From: Rhizobium etli 8C-3 | GTDB lineage: Bacteria; Pseudomonadota; Alphaproteobacteria; Rhizobiales; Rhizobiaceae | Assembly: GCF_001908375.1 (NCBI RefSeq) | Contig: NZ_CP017244.1 | Span: forward strand, 124,001 to 188,000 | DNA: 64,000 bases | Direction of reading: 5' to 3' | Shown: piece after piece, positions 9,310 through 19,236 of the stretch | Layout: each line of letters starts with the position of its first letter | How positions within the stretch are numbered: position 1 is the first letter of the stretch | Notes under the pieces: generated by a model | What the model saw: the letters and a program-made list of their open reading frames with translations, nothing else | Databases searched by the model: none | Told to the model about the DNA's origin: nothing | Translations under genes and position numbers: made by a program

Positions 9310-10049
9310 TACTCAGCACAAATTCGCTAGGGGCGGTACGGCGCGCGATCTGTCCTCAGTGAGGTATCATTGCCTCCATGCCACGGAGCAAAAATCATCG
9401 CGCTTATCGGAGCCAACGCGGCCGGCAAGTCAACGCTTCTGCATCGCATAGCCGGCATCCTTCGCGGTGCGGGAGAATGTCGGCTGGCGGGCGTTGACGA
9501 TTGCGAAACGGCGATCGCCTACATGCCGCAGGATCAGGTGAGCGCAGCTGCTTTGACCGTCTTCGAAGCCGTGCTTTTGGCGCGCAAGCAGACCAGTGGC
9601 TGGAAGCTGGCTGATGCACATCTCCATGAGGTCCGAGCATTGGCGGCCTTGCAAATCGCAAATCTTGCCTCCGATATGTTTCGGAGTTGAGTGGCGGTCA
9701 GCGCCAGCTCGTCGCGCTTGCGCAATGCGTTGTCCGCACTCCGACAGTGCTGCTTCTCGATGAGCCGACGAGTGCCCTTGATCTCCATCGTCAGTTCGAC
9801 GTGATGAGGCATGTCAGGTCGCTGGCAAAGGAAAAGGGACTGCTCGTCGTCATCGCGGTGCATGACCTGAACCTTGCGATGAAGTTTGCCGACAAGATCG
9901 CTACTCTTGCGAATGGAACGCTGCACGCTTTCGGCCCGGTCACCGAATTGCTGACGCCAGAAAACCTCGAGACGGCTTTTCGTGTGAAAAGCCGTCTCGA
10001 GACATGTTCTCAAGGCGAGCTTCACCTGATCGTCGATGATGCCGTTTGA
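9303..10049 (+). pseudogene. Siderophore ABC transporter ATPase, frameshifted
   Basis: The gene starts at ATG 9303 (MVVLSTNSLGAV), then shifts frame near 9336 to YGARSVLSEVSLP leading into Walker A (GANAAGKST, about 9410-9436). A second shift lies near 9680: ATGTTTCGGAGTTGAGTGGC needs one extra base to read FRELSGGQRQ, the ABC signature. Walker B (VLLLDEPTSALD) and the switch His (VHDLNLAM) follow intact to 10049. All catalytic motifs exist, but in three frames. It was the ATP-binding partner of the broken permease upstream for Fe-siderophore import. Sequencing error is possible for each indel alone, but three to four lesions in this 1.4 kb and none in the 8 kb upstream suggest real decay. 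Confidence 0.85.
9966..10001 (+). repeat. Perfect 16-bp inverted repeat in the 3' end of the ATPase pseudogene
   Basis: CTCGAGACGGCTTTTC (9966-9981) and GAAAAGCCGTCTCGAG (9986-10001) are exact reverse complements around a GTGT loop. It lies 50 bases before the stop, in the interval where this operon converges with the receptor gene. No U-tract follows, so it is not a textbook terminator, but in RNA it would form a very stable hairpin on either strand. Confidence 0.75.
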
Positions 10050-10079
10050 AGCCTGCCTTAACCAACGGTGTCAACAACT

Positions 10080-12224
10080 TCAGAAGTCTGTGGTCATCGA
10101 TACTTTGAAGGTCCGCGGCGCACCCTGGGCGATGGTGCTGAAGCTTGCGACCCCAGACCAGTAATCCTTATCGAAGACGTTTTCGACGGAGGCCCGGAAG
10201 GTGACGGGCCTAGTTTCGATCTCCGTCTTGTAGCGCGCGCCGAGGTCAAACCGCGTCCAGGAAGGGATCTTCAACGTGTTCGTCGTATTGATGTATTGCT
10301 CGCCGGTATGAATGACTTTGGCCGTCAGCGTCAGGCCTTCGAGGAAAGAGGCGTCCCATTCCGCCCCGATGTTCGCCTGGATTTTTGGTACGCCGATCGG
10401 GCGTTTGCCGTGGATCGCAGCGCTCGACGTATTCGTCAGTTCGCCATCCATCAGCACCAAGCCGCCAAGCAGGCGCAGATCGTCCGTGACCTCGCCAAAC
10501 AGGTTGAACTCAATGCCGCGGTTGCGCTGTTCCCCGCCAGCGGTAAAGAGCTGGCCGCTGCCGCTTGGCTCCAACTGGCCGAAGGGCTTCTCGATCTGGA
10601 ATGCGCTGACGGTCATGGCAATCTGTCCGAGGTCGATTTTGGTACCGATCTCGTATTGTGTCGTCTTGTATGGAGCGAGCGTTTCGCCCGCATTGATGGC
10701 TGTCGTGGGAGCAGTATCGCCGATGCTCAGACCCTGCGCGTAATTGGCATAGAAGGAAACCTCCTCCCAGGGGCGGACGACGAGGCCAACAAGCGGCGTA
10801 AGGGCGTCCTCATCCGAAGACGACGAAACCGCACCCGTTGCTGTATTGAAGTTCTTCGAGTCGATTTGCTGGAAGCGGCCACCAAGAATGAGCTGCACGC
10901 GCTCGTCGAGCATCGACAAAGTGTCCGACAGGCCGACGCCGGAAAGCCTGGCCTCCGAGACCTTCGGCACTGAACTCGGATCGGCGACGAACTGTTCGAT
11001 ACGACGGACAGGGTCGTAGATATTGCTGAGCTGGGCAGTGCCTGAAACGATCGCACGATCGAGGCTCTGGTGGAGATAGCTCGCCTGCAGCGTCATCGTG
11101 TGGGAGATCGGCCCGGTGTCGAACTTGGTGCGGATACCCGTTTCTGCTGTAAGTCTGTCGACGTCGAACACGGCATTCTGTGGCGTGATGCTGACGTCGC
11201 CCGCCGAGTTCAGGATCGTGGGCAGGCCAAAAAGGCGATGCACGTGAGAATTGCCGCCACCCACGGCGCCAAACCAGGTCATATCGTCGGTCAGATCATA
11301 TTCGACCCTGCCCAAGACCGAGCGGTCCGCGCTTTTCGACCATTCCCACGGCTCCTGAACATTGAGCGATCCGTCGGGTGCGCTCGGCACGATCAAACCG
11401 GTGGTTTGAAAGAAGGGACGCTGTGGGGCGTCAAAAGTTTCGCGCTGTCCGATTATGTCGAGCGTGGCTCGAAGATTGTCCCCTTGATAATCAAGAGCCA
11501 GGGCCCCAACGTAAAAGTCCCTTGTCTGATCATCAATCGGCGCGTCCCCACCGTGGACGCTGCCGTTCAATCGAATGCCGAATTGCCGCTCGTCGCCGAA
11601 CCGCCGCGACATGTCGACATGCACACCGCCCTGAAAGTCGGAAGCGTAATCTGTCGTCAGCCGCGTCAAATCCTCATCGAGCGCTCGCTTCGGAACGATA
11701 TTGATGGTGCCGCCGACGGCGCTGTTGGGAGAGATACCGTAAAGGAAGGCGGTCGGACCCTTTAGCACCTCCACCCGCTCCGCATAGTCGGTGAAGACCC
11801 GGTAGGTGGGGGCGATGCCGTATACGCCATCAAATGCGATTTCGCCGGCGTTGCCTTCGCCGACCGGAAAGCCGCGGATGTAGAAGGAGTCCAGCAACCC
11901 GCCGGCGGAGTGGGTGTTTCTCACAGACGGATCGTTGTCCATCACCTCGCCCACGGTCTGGGCACCCTGGTCTTCGATCGTCTGGGACGTATACCCCGTC
12001 ACATTAAAGGGAGTCTCCATGAAATCCCGGTTTCCCAGGAGGCCCAATCGGGCACCCTTCGCGACCTGGCCGCCTGCATATTCTTCCGGCAGGGTTCCGA
12101 TCGTGGACGTGGCTTCTTTCGTCGCGGTAATCTCTATTGGTGCCAATTGCGTGGCACTCTGTGCGTATGCGGCACCGTTTGCCACAGCGCTCATAACGAC
12201 TGTGCAGCCCAACATAAACTTCAT
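10080..12224 (-). CDS. TonB-dependent siderophore receptor
   Basis: 714 residues with signal peptide (KFMLGCTVVMSAVANGAAYAQ), a TonB-box-like segment (APIEITATK), a plug domain at about 60-170 (RDFMETPFNVTGYTSQTIEDQ, SFYIRGFP, ERVEVLKGPTAFLYG), a 22-strand barrel region and a terminal Phe. It falls in the siderophore receptor group (FhuA/FpvA-like) and lacks an N-terminal signalling extension, so no FecR/FecI-type surface signalling is expected. Convergent with the biosynthetic operon and preceded by its own TGA-N9-TCA iron box, it most likely imports the ferric form of the locally made siderophore. The frame is intact despite the adjacent dead ABC genes. Confidence 0.93.
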   Translation of the reverse strand: MKFMLGCTVVMSAVANGAAYAQSATQLAPIEITATKEATSTIGTLPEEYAGGQVAKGARLGLLGNRDFMETPFNVTGYTSQTIEDQGAQTVGEVMDNDPSVRNTHSAGGLLDSFYIRGFPVGEGNAGEIAFDGVYGIAPTYRVFTDYAERVEVLKGPTAFLYGISPNSAVGGTINIVPKRALDEDLTRLTTDYASDFQGGVHVDMSRRFGDERQFGIRLNGSVHGGDAPIDDQTRDFYVGALALDYQGDNLRATLDIIGQRETFDAPQRPFFQTTGLIVPSAPDGSLNVQEPWEWSKSADRSVLGRVEYDLTDDMTWFGAVGGGNSHVHRLFGLPTILNSAGDVSITPQNAVFDVDRLTAETGIRTKFDTGPISHTMTLQASYLHQSLDRAIVSGTAQLSNIYDPVRRIEQFVADPSSVPKVSEARLSGVGLSDTLSMLDERVQLILGGRFQQIDSKNFNTATGAVSSSSDEDALTPLVGLVVRPWEEVSFYANYAQGLSIGDTAPTTAINAGETLAPYKTTQYEIGTKIDLGQIAMTVSAFQIEKPFGQLEPSGSGQLFTAGGEQRNRGIEFNLFGEVTDDLRLLGGLVLMDGELTNTSSAAIHGKRPIGVPKIQANIGAEWDASFLEGLTLTAKVIHTGEQYINTTNTLKIPSWTRFDLGARYKTEIETRPVTFRASVENVFDKDYWSGVASFSTIAQGAPRTFKVSMTTDF

Positions 12225-12296
12225 GTAAAAATCCCCTAATCAGTCGACGCCTGATCCCGTGAGCCGTGACCATCAGCACAAAATCGCTAAATAACA

Positions 12297-12312
12297 TGAT
12301 AAAAATTGTCAA
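12297..12312 (-). promoter_or_regulatory. RirA-type iron box overlapping the receptor promoter
   Basis: TGATAAAAATTGTCA at 12297-12311 is a second TGA-N9-TCA site, 73 bases upstream of the receptor ATG. On the minus strand its edge forms a perfect -35 hexamer TTGACA (12312 to 12307), so a repressor bound here would block RNA polymerase directly. The -10 is less clear (a TATTT-containing AT-rich run follows). Having the same motif at both ends of the locus supports shared iron control. Confidence 0.65.
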
Positions 12313-13026
12313 GATTTATAGGGCGTATATGTGGTTGAAACCACGACACTCGAATGCCGACCGCGTCATTCCCACGTAGATCTGTGAGGCCGCTAGCTTC
12401 TAGCGCGGCATTCTGGGAAGTGTCGCCGACGAGACCGGGCCGAAAGTGCCGAAACTCGCCCCCTGATGGACAGCGCCGAACAGCACGTGCGGGGTTACAT
12501 GACCTTTCATAGGCAGCACTGTACCGGCTCCATAGCACAAACCCATCGAACGCTTGAACGGCGAGAGCAAGCGCAACGATCACGCTGCCTGCAGGCATGG
12601 ACACAAAGGGGTTGCCGATCGCCATGCAGCTTTACGGGCGCCGCCTTGGCGAACCTGAGCTTTTTACGGCTGCGGCTGCATTCCAACGCAGCACCACATG
12701 GCATTTGCATTGACCAATGGGGTGAACAAGCATCAGCCCGGAATGCTCCGATCGATCATGATGTCAGGCGACCGCAGGCCGGGATAGCCTGGCATCGTCC
12801 CATGAAGCCAATCCGCCGCGTCTGCGCCGGCCGCGTTGGTGGCATGCTCGCGCAGCGCAAAACGGGAAAGGTTGCCTTCGCCGGCCCATCATGGCCAACA
12901 GATGCAACATTGTTGTCCGCATCGCGCAAGCGCGCCTGCGTCATATTCCTTACGATTGCGCATTCGTCGTGCGATCCCGTTTAAGCACCGGGAGAGCTTC
13001 TTTGCGGAAAACAATGGATAGGATCA
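12313..13026. other. 700-bp stretch without a supportable gene
   Basis: Short open frames occur on both strands but none carries a recognisable domain or a good ribosome site. A minus-strand frame near 12520-12625 has a hydrophobic stretch (NPFVSMPAGSVIVALALAV) that could be a remnant of a membrane protein start. The area lies between the receptor promoter and an amidase pseudogene and looks like decayed coding DNA. Confidence 0.45.
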
Positions 13027-14137
13027 ATGCTCGCTCCTGAACTGCATTTCATGACCCTTGACCAGATTTCCAACCTCATTCGAACGGGCGCGGTCACATC
13101 CCTTGCTGCGACGCAAGCGACGCTCGAGAGGATCGATCGAATAGACCCGGCACTTCGCAGTTACGTAGAGGTCTGCCGCGAACGCGCTCTGGAGCGCGCA
13201 GCGGTCGCGGACGAGGAGATTTCGAGAGGCATCTGGAAGGGGCTCCTTCACGGTGTTCCCGTTGCGGTCAAAGACCTTTGCTATAGGACCTATGCTCCAA
13301 CGGCCGCTGGAACGAAGGTTCATGCCGGGTTCCTGCCGCCATAACGCGACGGTCGTCGATAGGCTCGAAACTGCCGGTGCGGTAATCCTGGGCAAATTAA
13401 CGATGACTGAGGGGGCATATACCAGCCACCATCCAGACATTCCGGCATCCGCGAACCCCTGGAGCGGGGACCATTGGGTTGGATCGTCCTCGACCGGTTC
13501 GGGTGTCGCAACAGCCGCGGGGCTTTGCTACGGGTCGCTTGGCAGCGACACAGGGGGCCATTGGCCATACGCTTTCCGTCGGCTACCTGTGGCCTGACCG
13601 GACTCAAGCCGACCTGGGGCCGGGTAAGCCGGCCCGTGTTTGCGCTCGCAGATTCGCTTGATCACGTCGGTCCAATGACGCGCTCTGCGGAAGACTGCGC
13701 GGCAATATTGCAAGCCGTGGCAGGCTGGGATGCCAGCGACCCAACAAGCATCGACGCGCCCGTTCCAGACTATATGGCCGAGATCGGCAAGAGTATCCGC
13801 GATCTGGGTATCGGCATCGATCGGCGCTACGCGCTCTCGGGGATCCACGGCGAGGTCGCTTACGCGATGAGCGAGGCGATCGAGATCTTTGCTTCCCTCG
13901 AGATCGATTTCCCGGAATATGAAGAACTGGCGGCCTCCTGGATAATGATGTGCTCCATCGAGACCGCCCTGCCCATGAGGCGACCTATCCGGCACGGGCG
14001 AGCGACTATGGGCCCGATTCCGGGATGCCACTCAGCATGCAGATTGTCGCACCGAAATTGGGAGAGGCCGTTTGCGTGCCGGCCACGCGTTCCAGACAGC
14101 GACGGACTGGCACCGACGCCACCCCGCACTGGAATAG
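13027..14137 (+). pseudogene. Amidase (amidase-signature / GatA-like) pseudogene
   Basis: Pieces of one amidase lie in order in different frames. 13027-13341 gives the N-terminus with the catalytic Lys region (HGVPVAVKDLCY). 13342-13560 gives the Ser-rich signature (WVGSSSTGSGVATAAGLCYGSLGSDTGG). About 13570-13960 gives RFPSATCGLTGLKPTWGRVSR and helices to about IMMCSIETAL. Then AHEATYPARASDYGP and, after a gap where over 100 family residues are missing, GMPLSMQIVAPKLGEAV, with a final shift to AGHAFQTATDWHRRHPALE and a TAG at 14135-14137. At least three frameshifts plus an internal deletion. Amidases of this type often act on small amides or carbamates; the original substrate cannot be told. 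Confidence 0.85.
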
Positions 14138-14457
14138 GCACGAACCGACGCGCTATTTGGCGGGAAAAGCACCCGCATTGACATAGGCTCGGCGCCCAGC
14201 GCGAAGGACTCGCGCATCGCGGAATCGCGCGGATCGTCAGGCGAGACGCGGAACAGCGGCCCATCTCGCTGGACGGCAACGAATACCGCGAGTGAGGGAC
14301 GCTCTGCGGGCTTCAAGAGCGAGGCGCAGGTCCGGAACACTCTCGGCGCACTTCAGCTGGGCGCGCTGCCGTCACGAGGTGATGCGGGAAATCCACGGCA
14401 TGCTGCGGGATCGGCTAGATTGGTCCGAGTGCCGAAGATCTGAACGTCTCAATGGGT
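14138..14457. other. 320-bp stretch without a recognisable gene
   Basis: A minus-strand frame with motif-like text (FVAVQRDGPLFRVSPDDPRD) runs through here but has no identifiable domain, start or neighbours and also reads across the end of the amidase pseudogene. It is probably residue from deleted DNA between the pseudogene and the dehydratase genes. Confidence 0.4.
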
Positions 14458-15657
14458 TCAGTCGAAGAAGCCCGCATCCTCTTCCCTGAGATATCTCCTG
14501 GCCGCTTCGGCGTCGATATCGAGGCCTAGCCCCGGCGCTTCCAGTATGTCCACCATACTGTCCTTCACAATCTGCGACGGCAAGCCGATGACCAGGTCCT
14601 CCCACCAGGGGTCGGTGGCGCTCGGATATTCGAACGCGATGTAATTTGCAGGCAAGGTGGCGCAGACATTGATCAACGCGCCGAGGCCTAGCAGGCCGTT
14701 GGCGGTCCCGTGCGGTGCCATTAGGATCGAGTGCAAGTAGGCGTGCTCGGCGACCCATTTGAGTTCGGCGATACCGCCAACATCAGCTGGATCGGGGCCG
14801 ATGACGCGCACCGCCTGCGTCTCGATCAGTTCCTTGAAATTGTGCCGCAGGTAGATCTGCTCGCCAGTGTGGATTGGCGTCGAGGTGGAGATGGTCAGTT
14901 CCCGATAGGCCTGCGGATTGACCCACGGCACGTAGTCGCCAGTCAGCATGTCCTCGAGCCACATCAAATTGTACTTCTCTACCGCGCGAGCGAACTTGAT
15001 CGCATCGGGCAGCATCCAGCCCGGACCGCAGTCAAGCGCCAGGCTGACTTTGTCGCCCAGCACTTCCTTCATCGCGATCACGCAGTCGAGCATGTGATTG
15101 AAACCGCGCTCGCTGATCACGCCCTGATCCATGGCGCCGTGATAGCCGGCCTTCTTCTGCGTCACGCCGTAGTGGAAGCCCTCGACGGTATCCTTCATGT
15201 TGGAGTGAAAGGAGATCCCCTGCTTGATCATGAAGAAGTTCTGCGGCTGCTCCATCATCCATTTGACGTCGGCGGCGTAATCCTCCGGCCGGTCACCTGC
15301 GCGTTTCTGGCGGACCGAGCCGTTATAGACGCGCACCTTGTCCCGTACCTTGCCACCGAGCAGTTTGTAGGCGGGCACGCCCGCGGCCTTGCCGGCAATA
15401 TCCCACAACGCATGCTCAATAGCGCTCACTGCGGCACCGTATGGCTTGAAAGAGCCGCGCTGGCGGATCTTCAGCATCACTCTTTCGACATCGGTCGGAT
15501 CTTCGCCGATCAGCGCCTCGCGGAAATGAAGTACCCAGGGCTTGAGGTAGGACTTGGTGAATTCGACTTCGCCCAGGCCATAGAGGCCCTCGTCCGTGAC
15601 GATGCGGACAATCGGGTGCCTGCCGATAACGGCACAGCGGAGATCGGTGATCTTCAT
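14458..15657 (-). CDS. Enolase-superfamily acid-sugar dehydratase (MR/MLE) I
   Basis: 399 residues from ATG 15657 (AAGGAACG upstream; MKITDLRCAVIG is a typical start). Capping domain N-terminal, barrel C-terminal: metal-site segments LALDCGPGW, WLEDMLTGDY and TGEQIYLRHNF, then PDPADVGGIAE and APHG with the probable catalytic His. DCGPG and WLEDM differ from the DxHxR/FEEP motifs of galactonate dehydratase, so it belongs to another branch with unknown acid-sugar substrate. Last of three minus-strand dehydratase genes behind a GntR regulator; 17 bases separate it from the preceding gene, consistent with an operon. Confidence 0.85.
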   Translation of the reverse strand: MKITDLRCAVIGRHPIVRIVTDEGLYGLGEVEFTKSYLKPWVLHFREALIGEDPTDVERVMLKIRQRGSFKPYGAAVSAIEHALWDIAGKAAGVPAYKLLGGKVRDKVRVYNGSVRQKRAGDRPEDYAADVKWMMEQPQNFFMIKQGISFHSNMKDTVEGFHYGVTQKKAGYHGAMDQGVISERGFNHMLDCVIAMKEVLGDKVSLALDCGPGWMLPDAIKFARAVEKYNLMWLEDMLTGDYVPWVNPQAYRELTISTSTPIHTGEQIYLRHNFKELIETQAVRVIGPDPADVGGIAELKWVAEHAYLHSILMAPHGTANGLLGLGALINVCATLPANYIAFEYPSATDPWWEDLVIGLPSQIVKDSMVDILEAPGLGLDIDAEAARRYLREEDAGFFD

Positions 15658-15674
15658 CTTCGTTCCTTCTTGCC

Positions 15675-17039
15675 TCAGCTCCAGGTGCGGTCCCACGAAT
15701 ACTCATCGTCCCAGCGATCCGTGGGCTGCCAGATGCCAGCCACGCCCGGCTGTAGATGCATCGAGATCACCTCGTCGACGACGTCGTCGATCCCAAGTCC
15801 CGGCTTGTCCGAAACAGTGATGAAGCCGTCCTTTACGAGCGGCTTGGGAAGGCCCGTGACGATATCGTCCCACCAGTCAACATCGGCCGAATGGTATTCA
15901 AGCGCCATGAAATTCTCGGTCGCCGTCGCAACGTGCGCCGCCGCCATTGCGGCGATCGGACTTTCCGCCATATGGATCGCCATCGCGACACCGCGGTCTT
16001 GCGCCATGTCGCCGATCTTCTTGGTCTCGAGGATGCCGCCGCTGGTGAGCAGGTCCGGATGGATGACGGAGACGCCGCCGCTGTCAAGCAGGGGCTCGAA
16101 GCCCTCCTTGAGGTAGATGTCCTCGCCAGTGCAGATTGGCACAGTCGTCGCGTCCTGCAGTTGCCGGTACTGCTGCGTATACTGCCATGGGATCACATCC
16201 TCGAGCCAGGCAGGCACGTATTTTTCAATTCGCCTCGCCAGGCGAATGCCGTTCTGCATAGAGATATGGCCGATATGGTCGATCGCCAGGGGCACATCCA
16301 TGCCGATGACTTCACGAACCTCGGCGATGTACTGCTCAAGCAGGTCGAGGCCCTTGTCGGTGAAGTGAAGGCCGGTAAACGGGTGCTGGACGTTATGCAG
16401 ATCATACGCAGCATTGCGGGCACGCCGCTCTTCAATCGTCTTCAGCGGTCCGCGATAGGGATGGTTGTGGTATCCTTCGAGTGAACCGGCAGGAAACACG
16501 ACCGCGCCGGGGACGTCCGCGATCTGCATCAGTCCGAGATCCATCTTCAGGAAGGTGAAACCGAGCTCGATGCGCTGCTTGAGGCGCCTGCCGGTCTCGA
16601 AGCCGCTCGGCACGGTGGCGTCCGTATCGCAGTAGACGCGCACTTTCTCGCGGAAGCGGCCACCGAGCATCTGGTAGATGGGGACGCCATAGGCCTTGCC
16701 GGCAAGATCCCACAACGCGATTTCAACCGCGGAGACGCCGCCGCCTTGGCGGCCGTGTCCGCCAAACTGTTTGATCCGACGAAACAGCCGATCGATGTCG
16801 CATGGGTTCTCGCCAAGCAACCGGCTCTTCAGCATCAGCGCATAGGTGGCGCTCGCACCGTCGCGCACCTCACCAAGCCCAACGATGCCCTGATTGGTGT
16901 AGATCTTGAGTAGCGCCGAGGTGAACGGCGCGCCGTCGATTTCGGCGACCCGCATGTCGGTGATACGAAGGTCAGACGGCCTGGAACGCGTGTTTATCCG
17001 ATTGAGCGCCTCGTCGGCTGCATCTGCCTTTAGCATCAT
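15675..17039 (-). CDS. Enolase-superfamily acid-sugar dehydratase (MR/MLE) II
   Basis: 454 residues from the ATG at 17039, chosen over an upstream ATG at 17075 because GAGGATCAA precedes it. Long for the family (about 390) owing to an N-terminal extension and an insertion after [12 protein letters not shown] (about 180-215). Metal-site segments [20 protein letters not shown] and [11 protein letters not shown], then [10 protein letters not shown] and [13 protein letters not shown] near the active-site loop. Related to gene I by layout (WLED, WWxDIVTGLP motif near the C-terminus) and distinct from the two galactonate-dehydratase-like genes nearby. Substrate unknown. Confidence 0.85.
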   Translation of the reverse strand: MMLKADAADEALNRINTRSRPSDLRITDMRVAEIDGAPFTSALLKIYTNQGIVGLGEVRDGASATYALMLKSRLLGENPCDIDRLFRRIKQFGGHGRQGGGVSAVEIALWDLAGKAYGVPIYQMLGGRFREKVRVYCDTDATVPSGFETGRRLKQRIELGFTFLKMDLGLMQIADVPGAVVFPAGSLEGYHNHPYRGPLKTIEERRARNAAYDLHNVQHPFTGLHFTDKGLDLLEQYIAEVREVIGMDVPLAIDHIGHISMQNGIRLARRIEKYVPAWLEDVIPWQYTQQYRQLQDATTVPICTGEDIYLKEGFEPLLDSGGVSVIHPDLLTSGGILETKKIGDMAQDRGVAMAIHMAESPIAAMAAAHVATATENFMALEYHSADVDWWDDIVTGLPKPLVKDGFITVSDKPGLGIDDVVDEVISMHLQPGVAGIWQPTDRWDDEYSWDRTWS

Positions 17040-17100
17040 TTGATCCTCGTTCAAAAAAGCGGGACTCCTCGCCACGTGCAGGCGCGGCGTAAAACGTTGT

Positions 17101-18267
17101 CTAGTCCAGTTCTATCTCGTGGTTTTGAAGGTAGTCGCGGTTCATTTCGATGCCGAGGCCAGGCTTTGACGCAAGCTTGAGGCTGCCGTTCGAGACGTCT
17201 AGGGGTCTATCGATGAGCGCGTCATATTTGTCCAAGTTCCATTCCGACGTTTCAAGCTTGTAAAAGTTGGGAACGGTCATCATCACCTGCGCTCCCGCAA
17301 CCACGTTGATCGGCCCTGCGGCATCATGCGGGGAGACAGGGATGTAGTAAGCCTCGCACAGGGCAGAGATCTTCTTGAGTTCGGTGATGCCGCCGGTCCA
17401 GGTGACATCTGGCATGATGTAATCGGCTAGCCTGTTTTCGAGCACCGCGACGAAATCCCATTTCGTATGGCCGCGCTCGCCCCACGAGATCGCGGCACTG
17501 ACCTTCTCGCGGACCTGCCTCAGAGCATTGAGGCTCTCCGGTGGACAGGGCTCCTCGAACCAGTCGATCTGACCCGCTTCCTCGAGGCTTCGGCAAAGGC
17601 GAATGGCGGTGGGAACGTCGAACCGGCCATGCGCATCGATGAGGATGTCGACATCAGGGCCCGCCGTCTCTCGGATCAGCTCCGTAAGTTCGGCGGCTTC
17701 GCGCTCATCCTTGCGGGTCATGCTGCCATCGAGATAGCCGTCCCGCTGTTCGCGAGGCTGTCCATCGGCGGTGCGGCCCTGGAGGGGGAAAGGATCGAAC
17801 TTGAGCGCAGTGTGGCCGGACTCGACGATGTCTCGGATTTCCCTGACCACAGCCTCCTTGCTGGTAAACTTGGCCTGATTGGGGTGGGTGTAGAGCGCGA
17901 TTTCGTCCCGCACCGCTCCGCCCAACAGCTCGTATATTGGCTTGCCCAGGACTTTGCCTCGGATATCCCAAAGGGCTATGTCGATAGCACTGACGCATTC
18001 GACTGCAGCGCCGCGGCTGCCCATGTAGGTGAAGCTGCGGAATATCTTGTGCCAGAGATATTCGATACGCGCCGGGTCCTCGCCTTCCAGAGCGGCACCA
18101 ATCTGCCGCAGGATCGTGCAGAGGGCGCGATTGGCGAGCCTTGTCGTCGTGGTGATCTCTCCCCATCCGCTCACCCCCTCGTCGGTCGTCACTTCGACAA
18201 AGAGATATTCGCCCCAGTAAGAAGCATCAGACCTGATGAGCCAGGGGCGAACGCTGGTGATTTTCAT
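17101..18267 (-). CDS. Galactonate dehydratase-like enolase-superfamily enzyme
   Basis: 388 residues. It has the D-x-H-G-R motif (LIDAHGRFD) that supplies a metal-binding Asp and catalytic His in DgoD-type dehydratases, then [32 protein letters not shown] and VSPHDAAGP with the second catalytic His. LKFDPFP replaces the KxK motif, as in the galactonate branch. It likely dehydrates an aldonic or related acid sugar to a 2-keto-3-deoxy product. First dehydratase gene downstream of the GntR gene on the minus strand. Confidence 0.85.
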   Translation of the reverse strand: MKITSVRPWLIRSDASYWGEYLFVEVTTDEGVSGWGEITTTTRLANRALCTILRQIGAALEGEDPARIEYLWHKIFRSFTYMGSRGAAVECVSAIDIALWDIRGKVLGKPIYELLGGAVRDEIALYTHPNQAKFTSKEAVVREIRDIVESGHTALKFDPFPLQGRTADGQPREQRDGYLDGSMTRKDEREAAELTELIRETAGPDVDILIDAHGRFDVPTAIRLCRSLEEAGQIDWFEEPCPPESLNALRQVREKVSAAISWGERGHTKWDFVAVLENRLADYIMPDVTWTGGITELKKISALCEAYYIPVSPHDAAGPINVVAGAQVMMTVPNFYKLETSEWNLDKYDALIDRPLDVSNGSLKLASKPGLGIEMNRDYLQNHEIELD

Positions 18268-18317
18268 CTCAACTGCCTTTGCTGAAGTGTTCGGGATAAC
18301 AAGGTTCCAGGCGGGTC

Positions 18318-19040
18318 TTATCCTGCGCGCGCGGCGTTGCGCGCACGCATATGTTCGAGGATGTGGCGGCCGGAGCCCTCGACATGGCGAGCGATGAGTT
18401 CGGCCGCCTCGTTCGCATTTCCCGCTTTCACATGCGCGATGAGCTCGCGATGTTCGCTCAGGATTGCGGCACGGCGGGCAAGCGTGAAGTCAAAACGTCG
18501 GCTCACGGCGCGCAGCACTTCGCGATGCTTCCACCAAAGCTCGGCTGCGTGGCGGTTGTAGTGCTTCTGGTACATCACAGTGTGAAAGGCAGTGTCGAGC
18601 TCGCTGTGCCTGAAGGTATCCGCGAAGTTGTTCTCTTCGATCAGGCCTTGAATGCGCTCGAGTTCAGCTATGTCCTCGACGGTGGCCATGCTTACGAACC
18701 ACCTTGTCAGTGCCGGCTCGATCAAGACTCCAATCTCGTAGATATCGCGAACAAAATCCTGATCTATCGGCCGGACGCGCGCTCCACGGTTTGGAAGAAA
18801 GGTGACGAAGCCCTCCCCGCGCAACAGCTGCAGAGCCTCACGCACTGGGTTGGTCGAGGTGCCGTGACGCCGGGCGAGATCGGTGACCACCAGCCGCTCG
18901 TTGGCAGCGAGCCGCCCCTCGATGATATCTTCCCGGATCAGTTGGTAGAGCGAGGCGCCCTGGCTGGATGCCCCGTCAGCGTCGATGCCCTCGGGTGGAT
19001 TCGCCCTGAAGTCGCTCGGATCGGTCAAAATAATCTCCAA
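18318..19040 (-). CDS. GntR-family (FadR/FCD) transcriptional regulator
   Basis: 240 residues. Winged helix at about 30-95 (YQLIREDIIEGRLAANERL, TDLARRHGTSTNPVREALQLLRGEGFVTFLPNRGARV), then an all-helical FCD ligand domain (DIYEIGVLIEPALTRWFV, HSELDTAFHTVMYQ, EHRELIAHVKAGNANEAAELIARHVEGSG). FCD regulators of this type usually sense organic or sugar acids. It sits between the three minus-strand dehydratase genes and the plus-strand ABC transporter and probably controls both through the 196-base interval at 19041-19236. Confidence 0.88.
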   Translation of the reverse strand: MEIILTDPSDFRANPPEGIDADGASSQGASLYQLIREDIIEGRLAANERLVVTDLARRHGTSTNPVREALQLLRGEGFVTFLPNRGARVRPIDQDFVRDIYEIGVLIEPALTRWFVSMATVEDIAELERIQGLIEENNFADTFRHSELDTAFHTVMYQKHYNRHAAELWWKHREVLRAVSRRFDFTLARRAAILSEHRELIAHVKAGNANEAAELIARHVEGSGRHILEHMRARNAARAG

Positions 19041-19236
19041 TTAATACACCTCTTCCTCGCATATCACGCAAATCTTGCGCAAACAATGTACGATTTCCCT
19101 CATTGACAGATGTTCGACGATCTGAAAACGTATGATCTGCTCGAAGGAATACATTGACTGGGAGGTCCTGAGCCGTCGAGCAACGGCCGGTCGCCTTGAT
19201 GCAGAGCGGCATGGGAGAGAAACCTGGAGGATACCT

